From a virus: DNA of 56,801 nt. A program made the translations under genes and the position numbers. Positions 47,277 through 56,300 of this stretch are shown in pieces. The stretch lies in IMG/VR virus record IMGVR_UViG_3300037504_000230, positions 1 through 56,801 of that record. One strand, given 5' to 3'. The notes below the pieces were generated by a model. The model had not been told where the DNA came from. It worked only from the letters and a program-made list of their open reading frames with translations, and made no database searches. Within the stretch, counting starts at the first letter, position 1, and the number at the start of each line of letters is the position of its first letter.

Positions 47277-47689
47277 TATACCCTCTTCCACATGAGGACG
47301 CCTAATGGCTCATCCCCATAGTAGCATTCATCTATCTCAAATCCCACCTTTTCCCAAAACCCGACCGCGTCGGATGCGGCCAGGAGCTTGAGCCACCATC
47401 CGTTCTCCTCGGCCAGATCGATGAACGCCCTGGCCATCTCCGTTCCGATCCCCTGGCGTCGGCTTTTGACAGCGGCATTTAGAATTTCCAAAACGCCGCC
47501 ATCTTCATCCAACTCCGCGGTAGCAATTGCTACCAGCTCGCCCGCTACGGTACGCTTCGTATATAGGTATACATCATACCATATACCTTTAACTGCATCG
47601 GCAGCCTTATCCTCAGCGTATCCCCAGTCACTACCGATCTCATTTTTTAAAGACTTAAACCTCTCTGGTTTATCAACCATTTTCAACAT
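47276..47689 (-). CDS. GNAT-family N-acetyltransferase
   Basis: 137 residues. ILNAAVKSRRQGIGTEMARAF (acetyl-CoA motif RRQGIG) and LLAASDAVGFWEKVGFE are classic GNAT features. First gene of the leftward early operon, under the promoters at 47744 and 47825 and with leader hairpin copy 3. An early acetyltransferase could modify a host protein. Confidence 0.85.
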   Translation of the reverse strand: MLKMVDKPERFKSLKNEIGSDWGYAEDKAADAVKGIWYDVYLYTKRTVAGELVAIATAELDEDGGVLEILNAAVKSRRQGIGTEMARAFIDLAEENGWWLKLLAASDAVGFWEKVGFEIDECYYGDEPLGVLMWKRV

Positions 47690-47705
47690 CGTCGTTCTCT
47701 CCTTT

Positions 47706-47719
47706 GGACCTCCCGGCCC
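47706..47719 (-). promoter_or_regulatory. Leader hairpin, copy 3
   Basis: Minus-strand GGGCC-GGGA-GGTCC (one G-U pair) before AAAGGAGAGAACGACGATG. Kept pairing despite base changes supports an RNA function. Confidence 0.65.
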
Positions 47720-47743
47720 TGTGTTTTATTCTTAACTGTCTAT

Positions 47744-47772
47744 AGTATACCATACTATAGAAAATAGTCCAA
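47744..47772 (-). promoter_or_regulatory. Leftward early promoter
   Basis: Minus-strand TTGGAC (47772-47767), 17-base spacer, TATACT (47749-47744) with extended -10 TATGG. Start of the GNAT operon. Confidence 0.8.
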
Positions 47773-47824
47773 TGGACAAATGTCACTTAGTTCGTATTAC
47801 ATCTGTCACTCCCTAACTGTCTAT

Positions 47825-47830
47825 ATTATA
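47825..47830 (-). promoter_or_regulatory. Second leftward promoter -10 element
   Basis: Minus-strand TATAAT in TATAATATAGACAG, matching the other early boxes. Lies next to the 77-base operator-like repeat. No clear -35. Confidence 0.5.
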
Positions 47831-47833
47831 CAT

Positions 47834-47910
47834 CGCGCATGTATAAATCACGTGTAAAAAACCTATCAAACATGTATAAAATAGCCGTTTCTTGTATAAG
47901 TTTTTATACA
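47834..47910. repeat. 77-base duplicated operator-like region, copy 2
   Basis: Identical to 46788-46864. Then 47911-47945 adds a second TTATACACGTGACA that is found fused directly in copy 1, as if 23 bases were lost between TTATACA repeats. The intergenic stretch 47690-48079 holds the leader, two leftward promoters, this repeat and two rightward promoters. Confidence 0.9.
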
Positions 47911-47993
47911 TCGGCTGTACAAGCCCTTATACACGTGACATCCCGCGTCGTTTTAGCGACATCCGACACGTGCGCAGGCGTGGCGGCCTATGC

Positions 47994-47999
47994 TATAAT
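47994..47999 (+). promoter_or_regulatory. Upstream rightward promoter, extended -10
   Basis: TGCTATAAT with a poor -35 (TGCGCA, 17 bases upstream). Possible second start for the plus-strand operon. Confidence 0.45.
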
Positions 48000-48014
48000 G
48001 AGGGAAACAGTGAC

Positions 48015-48043
48015 TTGACAGCGTTTATATATTGCTATATAAT
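48015..48043 (+). promoter_or_regulatory. Rightward promoter of the plus-strand operon
   Basis: Perfect consensus TTGACA (48015-48020), 17-base spacer, TATAAT (48038-48043). Start of transcription near 48050. Confidence 0.9.
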
Positions 48044-48079
48044 GAATATATGGTAATATATAAGCGTGAGGGAGGGAGC

Positions 48080-48397
48080 TTGACAATAAATAGCATCGGT
48101 CCGGTATACCGGCGTGGCCAGGAGCACGCCGACGTATTCGCTGCCTACGGGCAGCAGCCGCGCGGGTCCCGCGGGACATGGGTCCTGGAGACGCTGGCCC
48201 TCGGTATGCGCGCCAACGCTAGCGTGCCCGACGCCCGACCGCAGCGTGACGCCAGCGAGACAAAACGCCTGGCCGCTGCCGTTGCCGACGAGCTAGAGGC
48301 ACGCGGGCTAGTTATGGCCGCTGACGGCGGGCAGGGCGAAACCTCTGGCGAGGGCGACGCGGCGGACGTATATGGAGGGATGTTCGATGAGCTCTGA
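48080..48397 (+). CDS. First protein of the plus-strand operon, unknown function
   Basis: 105 residues from TTG 48080 behind GAGGGAGGGAGC. An ATG at 48050 is close to the expected transcription start and lacks a ribosome site. Sequence TINSIGPVYRRGQEHADVFAAYG then SETKRLAAAVADELEARGL. No family recognised. Confidence 0.6.
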   Translation: MTINSIGPVYRRGQEHADVFAAYGQQPRGSRGTWVLETLALGMRANASVPDARPQRDASETKRLAAAVADELEARGLVMAADGGQGETSGEGDAADVYGGMFDEL

Positions 48398-48638
48398 GTA
48401 CTGGCGACGTAAGGCGCAGCTATTGGAATTCAGTCTGCGCCTGGCGATTGAGCAATATCTGGAATTGGAACGCCTGGCGCGCGCGGCGGCGGAGCGCATC
48501 TACGCCAACGGGTCTGGCTATGAGGAATTCGACGCGCTGTTGGACTATTTCGCACCGCTAACCGATAAAAGCGGGAGCGTCACAGGCGGTAAAAACGCCG
48601 GTTTAGATGAAAATGACACACACCGTTTTAACGGTTAG
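48387..48638 (+). CDS. Small helical protein
   Basis: 83 residues from ATG 48387 (GGAGGG seven bases upstream), overlapping the previous stop. Helical (YWRRKAQLLEFSLRLAIEQ). Function unknown. Confidence 0.6.
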   Translation: MSSEYWRRKAQLLEFSLRLAIEQYLELERLARAAAERIYANGSGYEEFDALLDYFAPLTDKSGSVTGGKNAGLDENDTHRFNG

Positions 48639-48679
48639 CGGTTAGTGGGTATATTTTTAGCATAAAAGGAGGTGTATTT

Positions 48680-48874
48680 ATGTTTAGAGTACGCAAAGAC
48701 AATCGGAGAGAGGCGTTCGTAACAGTGCGTTTAACGCGCCAGGAGCGTGAGCGTCTAAACGAGGTAGCGCGTCAGGCAGGGTACAGCCTGAGCGACTTCA
48801 CCCGGCGCGCGTGGGCGATGTACGCAGAGCGTGTGCGGTCTAAAGGCAAGAGTGCGGAGGTTAACGAGCAATGA
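48680..48874 (+). CDS. Ribbon-helix-helix DNA-binding protein
   Basis: 64 residues with AAAGGAGGTG before ATG. AFVTVRLTRQERERLNEVARQ and YSLSDFTRRAWAMYAERV form a MobC/CopG-like RHH fold. Small proteins of this type occur in relaxosomes and plasmid control. Precedes the membrane and FtsK-like genes. Confidence 0.8.
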   Translation: MFRVRKDNRREAFVTVRLTRQERERLNEVARQAGYSLSDFTRRAWAMYAERVRSKGKSAEVNEQ

Positions 48875-49188
48875 AAAGATCACTTGCAACACTCTGGGTC
48901 ATCGGCTTACTTATAATCGCCATCACCCTGTCCACGGCCTATGCATTCCGCAATACACCCGCCAGCGTCACGGCACGCGGGCAGGCGGCTATCGACTACG
49001 CGGCGGCGTCAGCTATCCGCTCCGACACGCTGATGTCGTGGGCGCTGGTAGCCGTGATGCTGCTGGCTATAGTTATAGTGCTGGTCGAGTTAGTCGGCGT
49101 AATCGTGGCCGTCGTGTGGCTGCTGCGTGGCCGCTGGCAACAGGACGAGCAGATACAGCGTAAGTCTACAGTCACGCGGGAGTCGTAA
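48871..49188 (+). CDS. Membrane protein with two helices
   Basis: 105 residues. MKRSLATLWVIGLLIIAITL is an N-terminal membrane or signal helix; a second long helix spans 55-87 (WALVAVMLLAIVIVLVELV, GVIVAVVWLL). The tail is charged. It overlaps both neighbours and may anchor the DNA pump in the membrane, like Spd/TraB-type accessory proteins (inference). Confidence 0.7.
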   Translation: MKRSLATLWVIGLLIIAITLSTAYAFRNTPASVTARGQAAIDYAAASAIRSDTLMSWALVAVMLLAIVIVLVELVGVIVAVVWLLRGRWQQDEQIQRKSTVTRES

Positions 49189-50609
49189 TGCTAGCGTCCC
49201 TCGACCCGCGCTATAAAGAGAAACGGCGACTCCTGCAAGAGTTGGCCGACTACCTCAACGGCGCTATGTCGTCTCGTGGCCCGTTCCGCGGCCGCACGCC
49301 GTTCCCGACCCTTGACGCCCTCCGTCCGCCGCGGACCGTGATCGGCCCGCGCGTGGGCGAACTGCGGGTTTACGTCGGCGCGCATGCAGAACGCCTGCAC
49401 CGCACCTTAACCAAGTCCGGCCTTGCTAACACGCGCGCCATTTTCTCAGAAGTGGGCGCGTGGGACCTAGAGGGCCGCGATCCGGAGGTGGTCTGGGACG
49501 GCGACGCCCTCGTGCTCCGCGCCACGTGGCCCGACGCGCTGCAATTCAACGACATCCCACTGCGGGTCGCTGGCCGCGTATCCGGCATGCACCCGTCGTC
49601 TGGTCGCGCGCTCATCGTGGGCCTTAGTCACACCGAGGTCGTCGCCGTGGCCCTAGATGACACCGCGCCACACGCACTCATCGGCGGCATCACAGGCTCC
49701 GGTAAGTCCTGGCTGCTCAACTCGATAGGCTACCAACTGAGTCAGGATCCACGCGCTCGGTTCGTACTTCTGGACGGCAAGGGTGGTCAGGGTATCGGTA
49801 ACCTCAATGGCCTACACGGCCAAGTCGGTCCGGTGGCCCGCACGGACGAGGCGCAACTTAACGCGCTATGCTGGACGCTGCGCGAGGTCAACCGGCGCAA
49901 TGAGGCCCTGGGCGATGCGGCGCTGGGTAACGGCGACGTTACGGACTTCGGTCCGATCTACGTCATTTACGACGAGTTCCAGGCGCTACTCAGTAGCAAC
50001 CGCGACGCCGCCGACATCGTGCGCGTGCTGGCGCAAGAGGCGCGCTCCGCGAACGTGCACCTCGTGTTTGCGACGCAACGTCCACGTGAGGATATGTGGG
50101 GCGGGACGGGCGCCAAGTTCCAATTCGACATCCGCATTGCATTGCAACTCGACGAGTACGGCAGTCGCATGGTCCTAGGTTCCGGGCACTCTATGAGCGC
50201 CACAGGCCTACTGGGCAGCGGTGACGCCATTGTCGCCGCAAACATCGAGAACTGCGCAACCCGCATCCGGCGCGTACAGTGCTGCTATGTACCGTCTGAG
50301 CAGATCCGCGAGCGCACGCGGGATGAGAACGGCAACCCACGCCACGAACTTAAGTTTACACGCTGGCCCGACTTCGATGCCGGACAGTTCCGCGAGGACG
50401 CACGCGGTGCGCGCGCGCAACCGTTCACGCGAGAGGAGTTGGCTGTCGCTGTGCATATCGCCTGCGAGGGCCACGGGTTCCCGACGGCAATGGATGATAT
50501 GGAGGCCGCCCTGGGTTATCGTATGGGCTCTGGGCGCTTCGAGAGACTGAAGGAGGCCGGTGCTGATATGCTGGCCGTGATGAGTAAATTAGAGGAGGAT
50601 AAATCATGA
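49188..50609 (+). CDS. FtsK/SpoIIIE/TraB-type DNA translocase
   Basis: 473 residues. Walker A GGITGSGKS (166-174), Walker B IYVIYDEF (D262, E263), HLVFATQRP (291-299), then LLGSGDAIVAANI, all diagnostic of the FtsK/HerA motor. There are no N-terminal membrane helices, and the neighbouring genes supply them. A C-terminal helical domain (420-470) may bind DNA. It would pump double-stranded DNA, either in segregation, virion or plasmid transfer. It is on the opposite strand from the phage structural genes. Confidence 0.9.
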   Translation: MLASLDPRYKEKRRLLQELADYLNGAMSSRGPFRGRTPFPTLDALRPPRTVIGPRVGELRVYVGAHAERLHRTLTKSGLANTRAIFSEVGAWDLEGRDPEVVWDGDALVLRATWPDALQFNDIPLRVAGRVSGMHPSSGRALIVGLSHTEVVAVALDDTAPHALIGGITGSGKSWLLNSIGYQLSQDPRARFVLLDGKGGQGIGNLNGLHGQVGPVARTDEAQLNALCWTLREVNRRNEALGDAALGNGDVTDFGPIYVIYDEFQALLSSNRDAADIVRVLAQEARSANVHLVFATQRPREDMWGGTGAKFQFDIRIALQLDEYGSRMVLGSGHSMSATGLLGSGDAIVAANIENCATRIRRVQCCYVPSEQIRERTRDENGNPRHELKFTRWPDFDAGQFREDARGARAQPFTREELAVAVHIACEGHGFPTAMDDMEAALGYRMGSGRFERLKEAGADMLAVMSKLEEDKS

Positions 50610-51244
50610 GAGGGATATGGGGCCCTGGGCCTTACCAGTCCCAGTCGCGACAGACGGAGATCGGGCAAGTTATCGCGCAAGCCGCCGTCGCCGTGCTGAT
50701 GCTACTGGTCGCGGGCGCGCTAGCGTGGCTGCAAGCGCGTGTGTTAGGCATTGCGTTCGGGATGCTGCTGTTCGCAGCGGGCCTCGGTATCGCGGGCTGG
50801 CTCATTTATAGAGGCGGCGGCGGGAGCCCGCCCAACGCTATGGCTACTACTGCCGCTGTCGTGCTATTCATAGTCGGTTTGACGCTAGCGTTATGGCCGC
50901 CGCGCTCGCTCGGCACCTTGGCTGAAGGGCGATTATGGCTAGTGACCCCGCGGCCGTTAGCCGGGCTCGTGAAGGTCGCTAGTTTCGCCATGCCTTACAG
51001 TGCGGTGGCGTTGCTGAGCACGGTCAACCTCGCGGCTATCGGCATTTCGCTATTAACGGCGTTACGCCTCGTGGTCGAGGTCGTGTTCCCGAATTTGCTA
51101 AACAGCATCCGCGCGCTCGGCGGGCGGTTCACGGGCCTGGGTAAGTGGTGGCATGGTATACGCTATCCCAGCGACGCCGACGAAGAGGATGACGGTCCTG
51201 AGTCGGGCGGGATCCCGCGACGTGGGACGAATGTCGCGGGATGA
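50606..51244 (+). CDS. Multi-spanning membrane protein
   Basis: 212 residues overlapping the translocase stop. About four or five hydrophobic helices (QVIAQAAVAVLMLLVAGALA, GIAFGMLLFAAGLGIAGWLI, TAAVVLFIVGLTLALW, YSAVALLSTVNLAAIGISLL) and an acidic cytoplasmic tail. Possible partner of the FtsK-like motor. Confidence 0.7.
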   Translation: MRGIWGPGPYQSQSRQTEIGQVIAQAAVAVLMLLVAGALAWLQARVLGIAFGMLLFAAGLGIAGWLIYRGGGGSPPNAMATTAAVVLFIVGLTLALWPPRSLGTLAEGRLWLVTPRPLAGLVKVASFAMPYSAVALLSTVNLAAIGISLLTALRLVVEVVFPNLLNSIRALGGRFTGLGKWWHGIRYPSDADEEDDGPESGGIPRRGTNVAG

Positions 51245-51296
51245 CGTGACGGTCGGCGAGTATTTAGAGGCATGCAACGGAGGTGATTCCGACTAA
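51231..51296 (+). CDS. Possible 21-residue peptide at the operon end
   Basis: ATG 51231 to TAA 51296 encodes MSRDDVTVGEYLEACNGGDS. It overlaps the membrane protein gene by 14 bases. The remaining 51297-51399 holds no clear gene. Confidence 0.25.
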   Translation: MSRDDVTVGEYLEACNGGDSD

Positions 51297-51399
51297 CCTT
51301 GCACGACTGGCGGCCACGGCCAGCAACGATCCCTAGCCCGCAGTGGCGGCGGGTATTAGCGGCTTATGTAATGTAAGCTAGGCGAATAGCTTAAATTTT

Positions 51400-51431
51400 C
51401 CCGGCAGGCTATCTACACCTGCCGGGTTTTT
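51400..51431 (+). terminator. Bidirectional intrinsic terminator between convergent operons
   Basis: CCCGGCAGG (51400-51408) pairs with CCTGCCGGG (51418-51426), followed by TTTTT on the plus strand. On the minus strand the stem is followed by AAAATTT, weaker. It ends the plus-strand operon and the wrapped late operon. Confidence 0.85.
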
Positions 51432-51433
51432 AC

Positions 51434-51958
51434 TTAGCTAATCGTCACGAACGACGAGGGCAATCCCAGTATGTCCGCGTCGCTCTTCAGCCTCACCACA
51501 TACGTGCCCGCACCCGGTGTGCTGTTATCCGCTAGCGGCCCGACTTCAGTAAACTCCTGGTCTCCGGCGTCCCACGAGAACAGCATAGCCGTGTAGGCGT
51601 CGCCCGGATCATCCACGCTCAGCGTACCGCTATCATTATTCACGCCCGGCCAGTCGGATCCGCCATAAGTCGGCATGGGCGGACGCCCCGCCGCCACCTG
51701 ATCTCTGATCTCAGGATCGTACATCCGCGCATCCGACGGGATCTCGCGCATTAACTCACTCAGCGCCTGCGGGCTAATCACAAATCCGAGACTGGCATAC
51801 GACTCGACCCGCAGCCACCCCGGCCAACTCGACCTGTCTAGCGCCTCCAGCACGCACCGCGAATCCTTCACCGTCACGCTCTTCAGCTCTGCACGCCAAG
51901 CGTTCAAGAGCCCCGCCGCGACCGCCTGTATAAGTTCCGTCCTCAGTTCCTCACTCAT
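51434..51958 (-). CDS. Late structural protein of unknown function
   Basis: 174 residues, last gene of the late operon. Helical N-terminus (MSEELRTELIQAVAAGLLNA), a small beta-rich end (GTYVVRLKSDADILGLPSSF). Overlaps the beta-helix gene by four bases. Probably a fibre accessory protein or chaperone. Confidence 0.6.
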   Translation of the reverse strand: MSEELRTELIQAVAAGLLNAWRAELKSVTVKDSRCVLEALDRSSWPGWLRVESYASLGFVISPQALSELMREIPSDARMYDPEIRDQVAAGRPPMPTYGGSDWPGVNNDSGTLSVDDPGDAYTAMLFSWDAGDQEFTEVGPLADNSTPGAGTYVVRLKSDADILGLPSSFVTIS

Positions 51959-53331
51959 AACTCCTCCTCAATGATAAGTTTCCCTTGGAATTTGATACTA
52001 AATACCCTCTTGCTTACCTCACCTCTTTCATATGCGCCGATGTCTGGCGCTGCGCTACGCTGCCGCCCCCGGATGTCATCGCGCGGCATGTGCGCCGAAT
52101 CCGCCATGCCTAATGCTGCGCTCGCAGGGCCCGGCCTACCGCACTCGGCTAGCGCAAGGAATGCCTCGCGTATTGTACTGTATCCTCCGGCAAATCCGTT
52201 GCCCAGCCAGCGCGGGACGGCAAGACTATCCGGGTCCGGCAATTGCGGATCGTCGATAACGCGGCTGGCGTCGTCACCCGCCTCTAGGAACGCGCTGTCG
52301 CTAGTCGGGAATGGCTGGCCGCTATTATAGAATAGATTATTATCAAAATGCACGGGACTAGCCTCTGACGACGCACAGCACGAGAAGTCGCCCATGTTAC
52401 CAATGGGGTCCGACCAGGTATTGCTACAGATTTCGATGTACTCGCTCGGCTGGTTATCGCCCACCTCGAATATTGAGAAACCAATCTCGCTGGCGTCCAG
52501 TGGCCCGACAACTGTATTGGCACGGATCGTAATATTACGGGATCCACGTACACAGAACGGCGACCGCATTCTGTGACTGCCACACCCTAGGAGTAGATTA
52601 TTCTCAATAATCACGCCGTCAGCCTCCCACTGCGCAATGCCATCCTCGCCGATTAAGATAAAATGCTTATGCGGTGCGCCTTGGTAGCTCATAAATATAT
52701 TGCGCCTAATTTTGATGTCGCGCGGTGGCCCGTCGTGTGGTCCTGAATTTTTAACGACAATAAATGAGTAGGCGTTCGGCGTCTCGCGTCCACTAGCCGC
52801 GTAGTCATTAAAGAAGACGTTGTCTTGGATAGTGACGTTCTCGCTGTTGTGGTTTACGTCGATGTGCTCATCGCTGGGCCCTTGATTATAGAAGATATTG
52901 CTCTCAATAACGATGCTCCGCTGGCCTCGCCCGCCTATTTTCACGAGGTCATTATTGCGCACATCGTGAATTATATTATTGCGCAGCGTGATATCGTTAC
53001 CGGATATGAATACACCAAATGGATTGTCTGAGTCGCCGCGTGTGATTTCGAATCCCTCGACAATGATGTTGCGCGCCTCAGTATATAGGCGCACCACGGC
53101 ATGCTCATAGTCCGTTTCAATCCGCGCGTGATAGGGATGCTCTGCTCTAAGGCGCAGCGGTGCGCTATATGCGCTATTAATCCATAGCGGATCACGGTAT
53201 ATCCCATCTCGCACAATGACAGTCCCGCCGTCCGGGACGAGCGCCTCTGCCGCGTGATCAATCGTTGCCCACGGTGCGTTTGCGCTACCGTCATTATTAT
53301 CATTGCCGTCAGTTGCTACGTAATACGTCAT
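51955..53331 (-). CDS. Right-handed beta-helix protein, tail spike-like
   Basis: 458 residues. TYYVATDGNDNNDGSANAPW and TVIVRDGIYRD are the entry of pectate-lyase-like/DUF1565 beta-helices. A run of steps follows (NIIVEGFEITRG, ITLRNNIIHDV, SIVIESNIFYNQG, NVTIQDNVFFND). It follows the tail fibre and may bind or cut a surface polysaccharide. Catalytic residues cannot be assigned by eye. Confidence 0.75.
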   Translation of the reverse strand: MTYYVATDGNDNNDGSANAPWATIDHAAEALVPDGGTVIVRDGIYRDPLWINSAYSAPLRLRAEHPYHARIETDYEHAVVRLYTEARNIIVEGFEITRGDSDNPFGVFISGNDITLRNNIIHDVRNNDLVKIGGRGQRSIVIESNIFYNQGPSDEHIDVNHNSENVTIQDNVFFNDYAASGRETPNAYSFIVVKNSGPHDGPPRDIKIRRNIFMSYQGAPHKHFILIGEDGIAQWEADGVIIENNLLLGCGSHRMRSPFCVRGSRNITIRANTVVGPLDASEIGFSIFEVGDNQPSEYIEICSNTWSDPIGNMGDFSCCASSEASPVHFDNNLFYNSGQPFPTSDSAFLEAGDDASRVIDDPQLPDPDSLAVPRWLGNGFAGGYSTIREAFLALAECGRPGPASAALGMADSAHMPRDDIRGRQRSAAPDIGAYERGEVSKRVFSIKFQGKLIIEEEL

Positions 53332-56300
53332 GCTGCCTCCAATTCCATAATGCGATTTTCCAGTTGAATAACGCGCTCAAATAGCGCTCTCACGGTATCA
53401 ATTGTGAGTTCGCTGATGCCACGCAACGACATCATATAGTTACCATCACGGCCATAGCTGATTACGCGCGTTTCCTCTAAAATAGGCCGTGCATATTCAA
53501 TGAATTGCCCGAAGCGATCACGCAATCCTGGCACCATTTGCGCACGCAATCCGTGTAGCAGTGCGAGGTCATCGTAGTCATCCCAGTCATTTTCTGTGAC
53601 GCTACCCGCAATGTAGATGTCACCGTTGCCTTTAAAAACTTGGCGTGCATCACCGTTATTTGTGATGGCGACAATATTTGCATTATTACTCAACGCGGCA
53701 ACGCCCGTGCCATTCTTTTTTGAACCAGTTAGCTTGATTGCGCCGTCCGCGCCATCATCATCAGCCGTGCTTTCACTTTGGCTGATTGCTAAAACCGTCA
53801 CGCCTTCCGCAACCGAGTTTCCGCTAATGCCATTAATTTCTAGCCCGCCGCTTGGAATTGCCTTTTCGATTGCGCCGAAAATGTCCGTTTCCGTGCGTGT
53901 CGTGATGCCGTGTGCTACATCGGTTGAGTCGCGGAAGGCTAGAATTTGATCATCGTTTCCTTTCTGGTCGATTGTGATACCGATAGTCATATCTGAGTTG
54001 GAGCCAGAGTTGATATACCAAGAATGATCAATCATAAAGGCATCTTCGCTCTCGTCCCATTTTGCGGTTGGCGTGCCCGTTACATTCACGGTCCACAAAT
54101 TAATGTCGCGGTCAGCAGCGTCGCTACTGAACTCAATACACTGCTCAGATGTATCACCTTGGTCCAGGAAAAGTACCGGTTGCGCGCCGGTGCTAGAGGA
54201 TTGATCGACGTGGAGCTGGCCAGATGGCGATGTTCCGCCGCCGAGTATTATGTCGCCATTGGGGTCGAATAATGCTGTGATCGTTCCTGCACTTCCGCGC
54301 TTTATAATTAAATCACGCGCTGCCAAATCTGATTCGCGATATGTAATTACAAGGTCCTCATCAGAATCAGTAATTATTGACGCATCTGTACTCCCTGCTC
54401 TTGTGAATAATATTCCGCGTGAGTTATTGCCGCTAGTGGCCACCTCAATATAATTATCGGTAGTATCAGCATCACCGCCGACTTGAAGCAGGTTGCCTGG
54501 TGTAGCGCCGACACCGGCATAGCCGGATGAATTAATGCGCACAACCTGCGATGTATTGCCCGACTCAATTCTGAATACATCAGTGCCGGTTGTTTGGTCT
54601 CTGATGAAAAAATCATCGCCGATATCCCCACGCATGCCTGCGTACCATTTTTGAGCACTGTCGTTTTCGTACCAAATATAAGATGTTGAATTTGCGCCAG
54701 TCGCCTCAAGCTTCAAAACAACATTTGTGTTTTCTATTTCAAATATCGTTGCTGGCGATGTAGTTCCAACACCAACTCTGGATACATTTGTAATCTCCAA
54801 ATAATCATTAGTAGAGTCAAATTCAATTGTCGGCTCGCCTGCGCCGCCAGTGATTGACGCACCATCCGCCATGTCAATATCGGAGCCGGATAGCACATTG
54901 AGAGAATTGGCCGTCATCGTAAAATCCGCTGCGCCCGCAATCACATACTGGATTGTGTCGTCTGCACTGGCGTGGAGATAGGTATCCGCATCAGTGTCGA
55001 TGATTAAATCGTTGCCATTCAGATCAATATTTGAGCCGCTGGCGCACTCAAATTTGTTGGCTGTGAAAGTAAAATCGGCGGCAGATGCAATCACCACGTC
55101 AATGTCATCGTCGGCATTTGAGATAAAGCCGCTATCATTGTCGTTGTCAAACACGATACTTTGGCCTTGCATTTGTAGTTGTGTTTCAAATACAATATTT
55201 GCGCCAAATGTAGCGCGGAGTACATTATTGGAATATAATTCTATCTCACCCTCTGAGGAATCGAAGATGATATAGGTATCGCCACTCACGCCAACGACGC
55301 CGTCGTCAGGTACAAATAAATCCTCTAGCGTAATTTGTCCGCTGGCGCTGGTTTGCAGGATTGTATCTGTGTCTGTAGTCCCGTCTGAAGTTGTGGTGAT
55401 CGCGTGCGCGTGCGTTGCCGCGCCAACGGTATTAGCCGTGCCGGTCGTGAGTGTCGTCGGCGTGCCTAACGTGAACGTGCGGTTGGCGCTGATGTCACCG
55501 CCGCCTGTAAGCCCATTCCCTGCCGTGAGTGTCACCGAGGTATGGTTGATGTGTTCGTTCGCCACAAACCCCACGAGGCTATCGTGATTGACGGTATCGC
55601 CGCCGCCGCTTTCGTGCGTGCTTGCATGTGCTGGTAAATCGCCGACTTGAATTGCACTTGGAATATAGCGCGTACCATCACTGCGCAGGTATGAACCTGC
55701 GCCGGGGTCGTCGGCGTGAATGATTCCTTTGCCAGTTGGCAAAAGCAAATCGCCCACTTCTATCGTAATATTACCGCCAGATGCAATCGTGAATGATTGT
55801 ACATCATTAGGCCAAAATGCGATATTTGCTGTTGTGCCAGTTACAATATTCAATCCAGCACTTGTGTCGCTATTTGCAAATATTCTAGCTGAATCAGCAA
55901 TGGCGCTTCCGGCTGTAGTGTATCCGGAACTAAAAACATCAACGAGCAATCCTGCCGCATCCGCCAGTAACCTGAGTTGTATTCGTGCCGCCGTGTCGTT
56001 TGTCGCATTCTCGCCTTGTAGAATAGTAGCGGCGTTTTGATCGCGCCGTGCCACAAATATAGATCCTGGCGCAACAATACCTATGCCAAAATTGCAATCG
56101 CTAAAATACGCATAATCCGTTGCGCCGCTGCTATCAAATCCAAGGCGTGCGGTCGCTGCGCTGTTGCCGATCCAGTCTGCATCTTCTACCGTTATGCCGC
56201 TGATACCAGAGAAGGCGAAAGTTCCGGCCGCGTTGACGGTCAGGAGCTCATTGCCGCTTATCCCGAACTCAGTGCCGTCCTCGCCATAGAAGTCCGACGC

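Noticed and set aside
51297-51399. Possible extra gene before the terminator
   Set aside because: Only short frames with no ribosome site; best read as the operon's 3' end.
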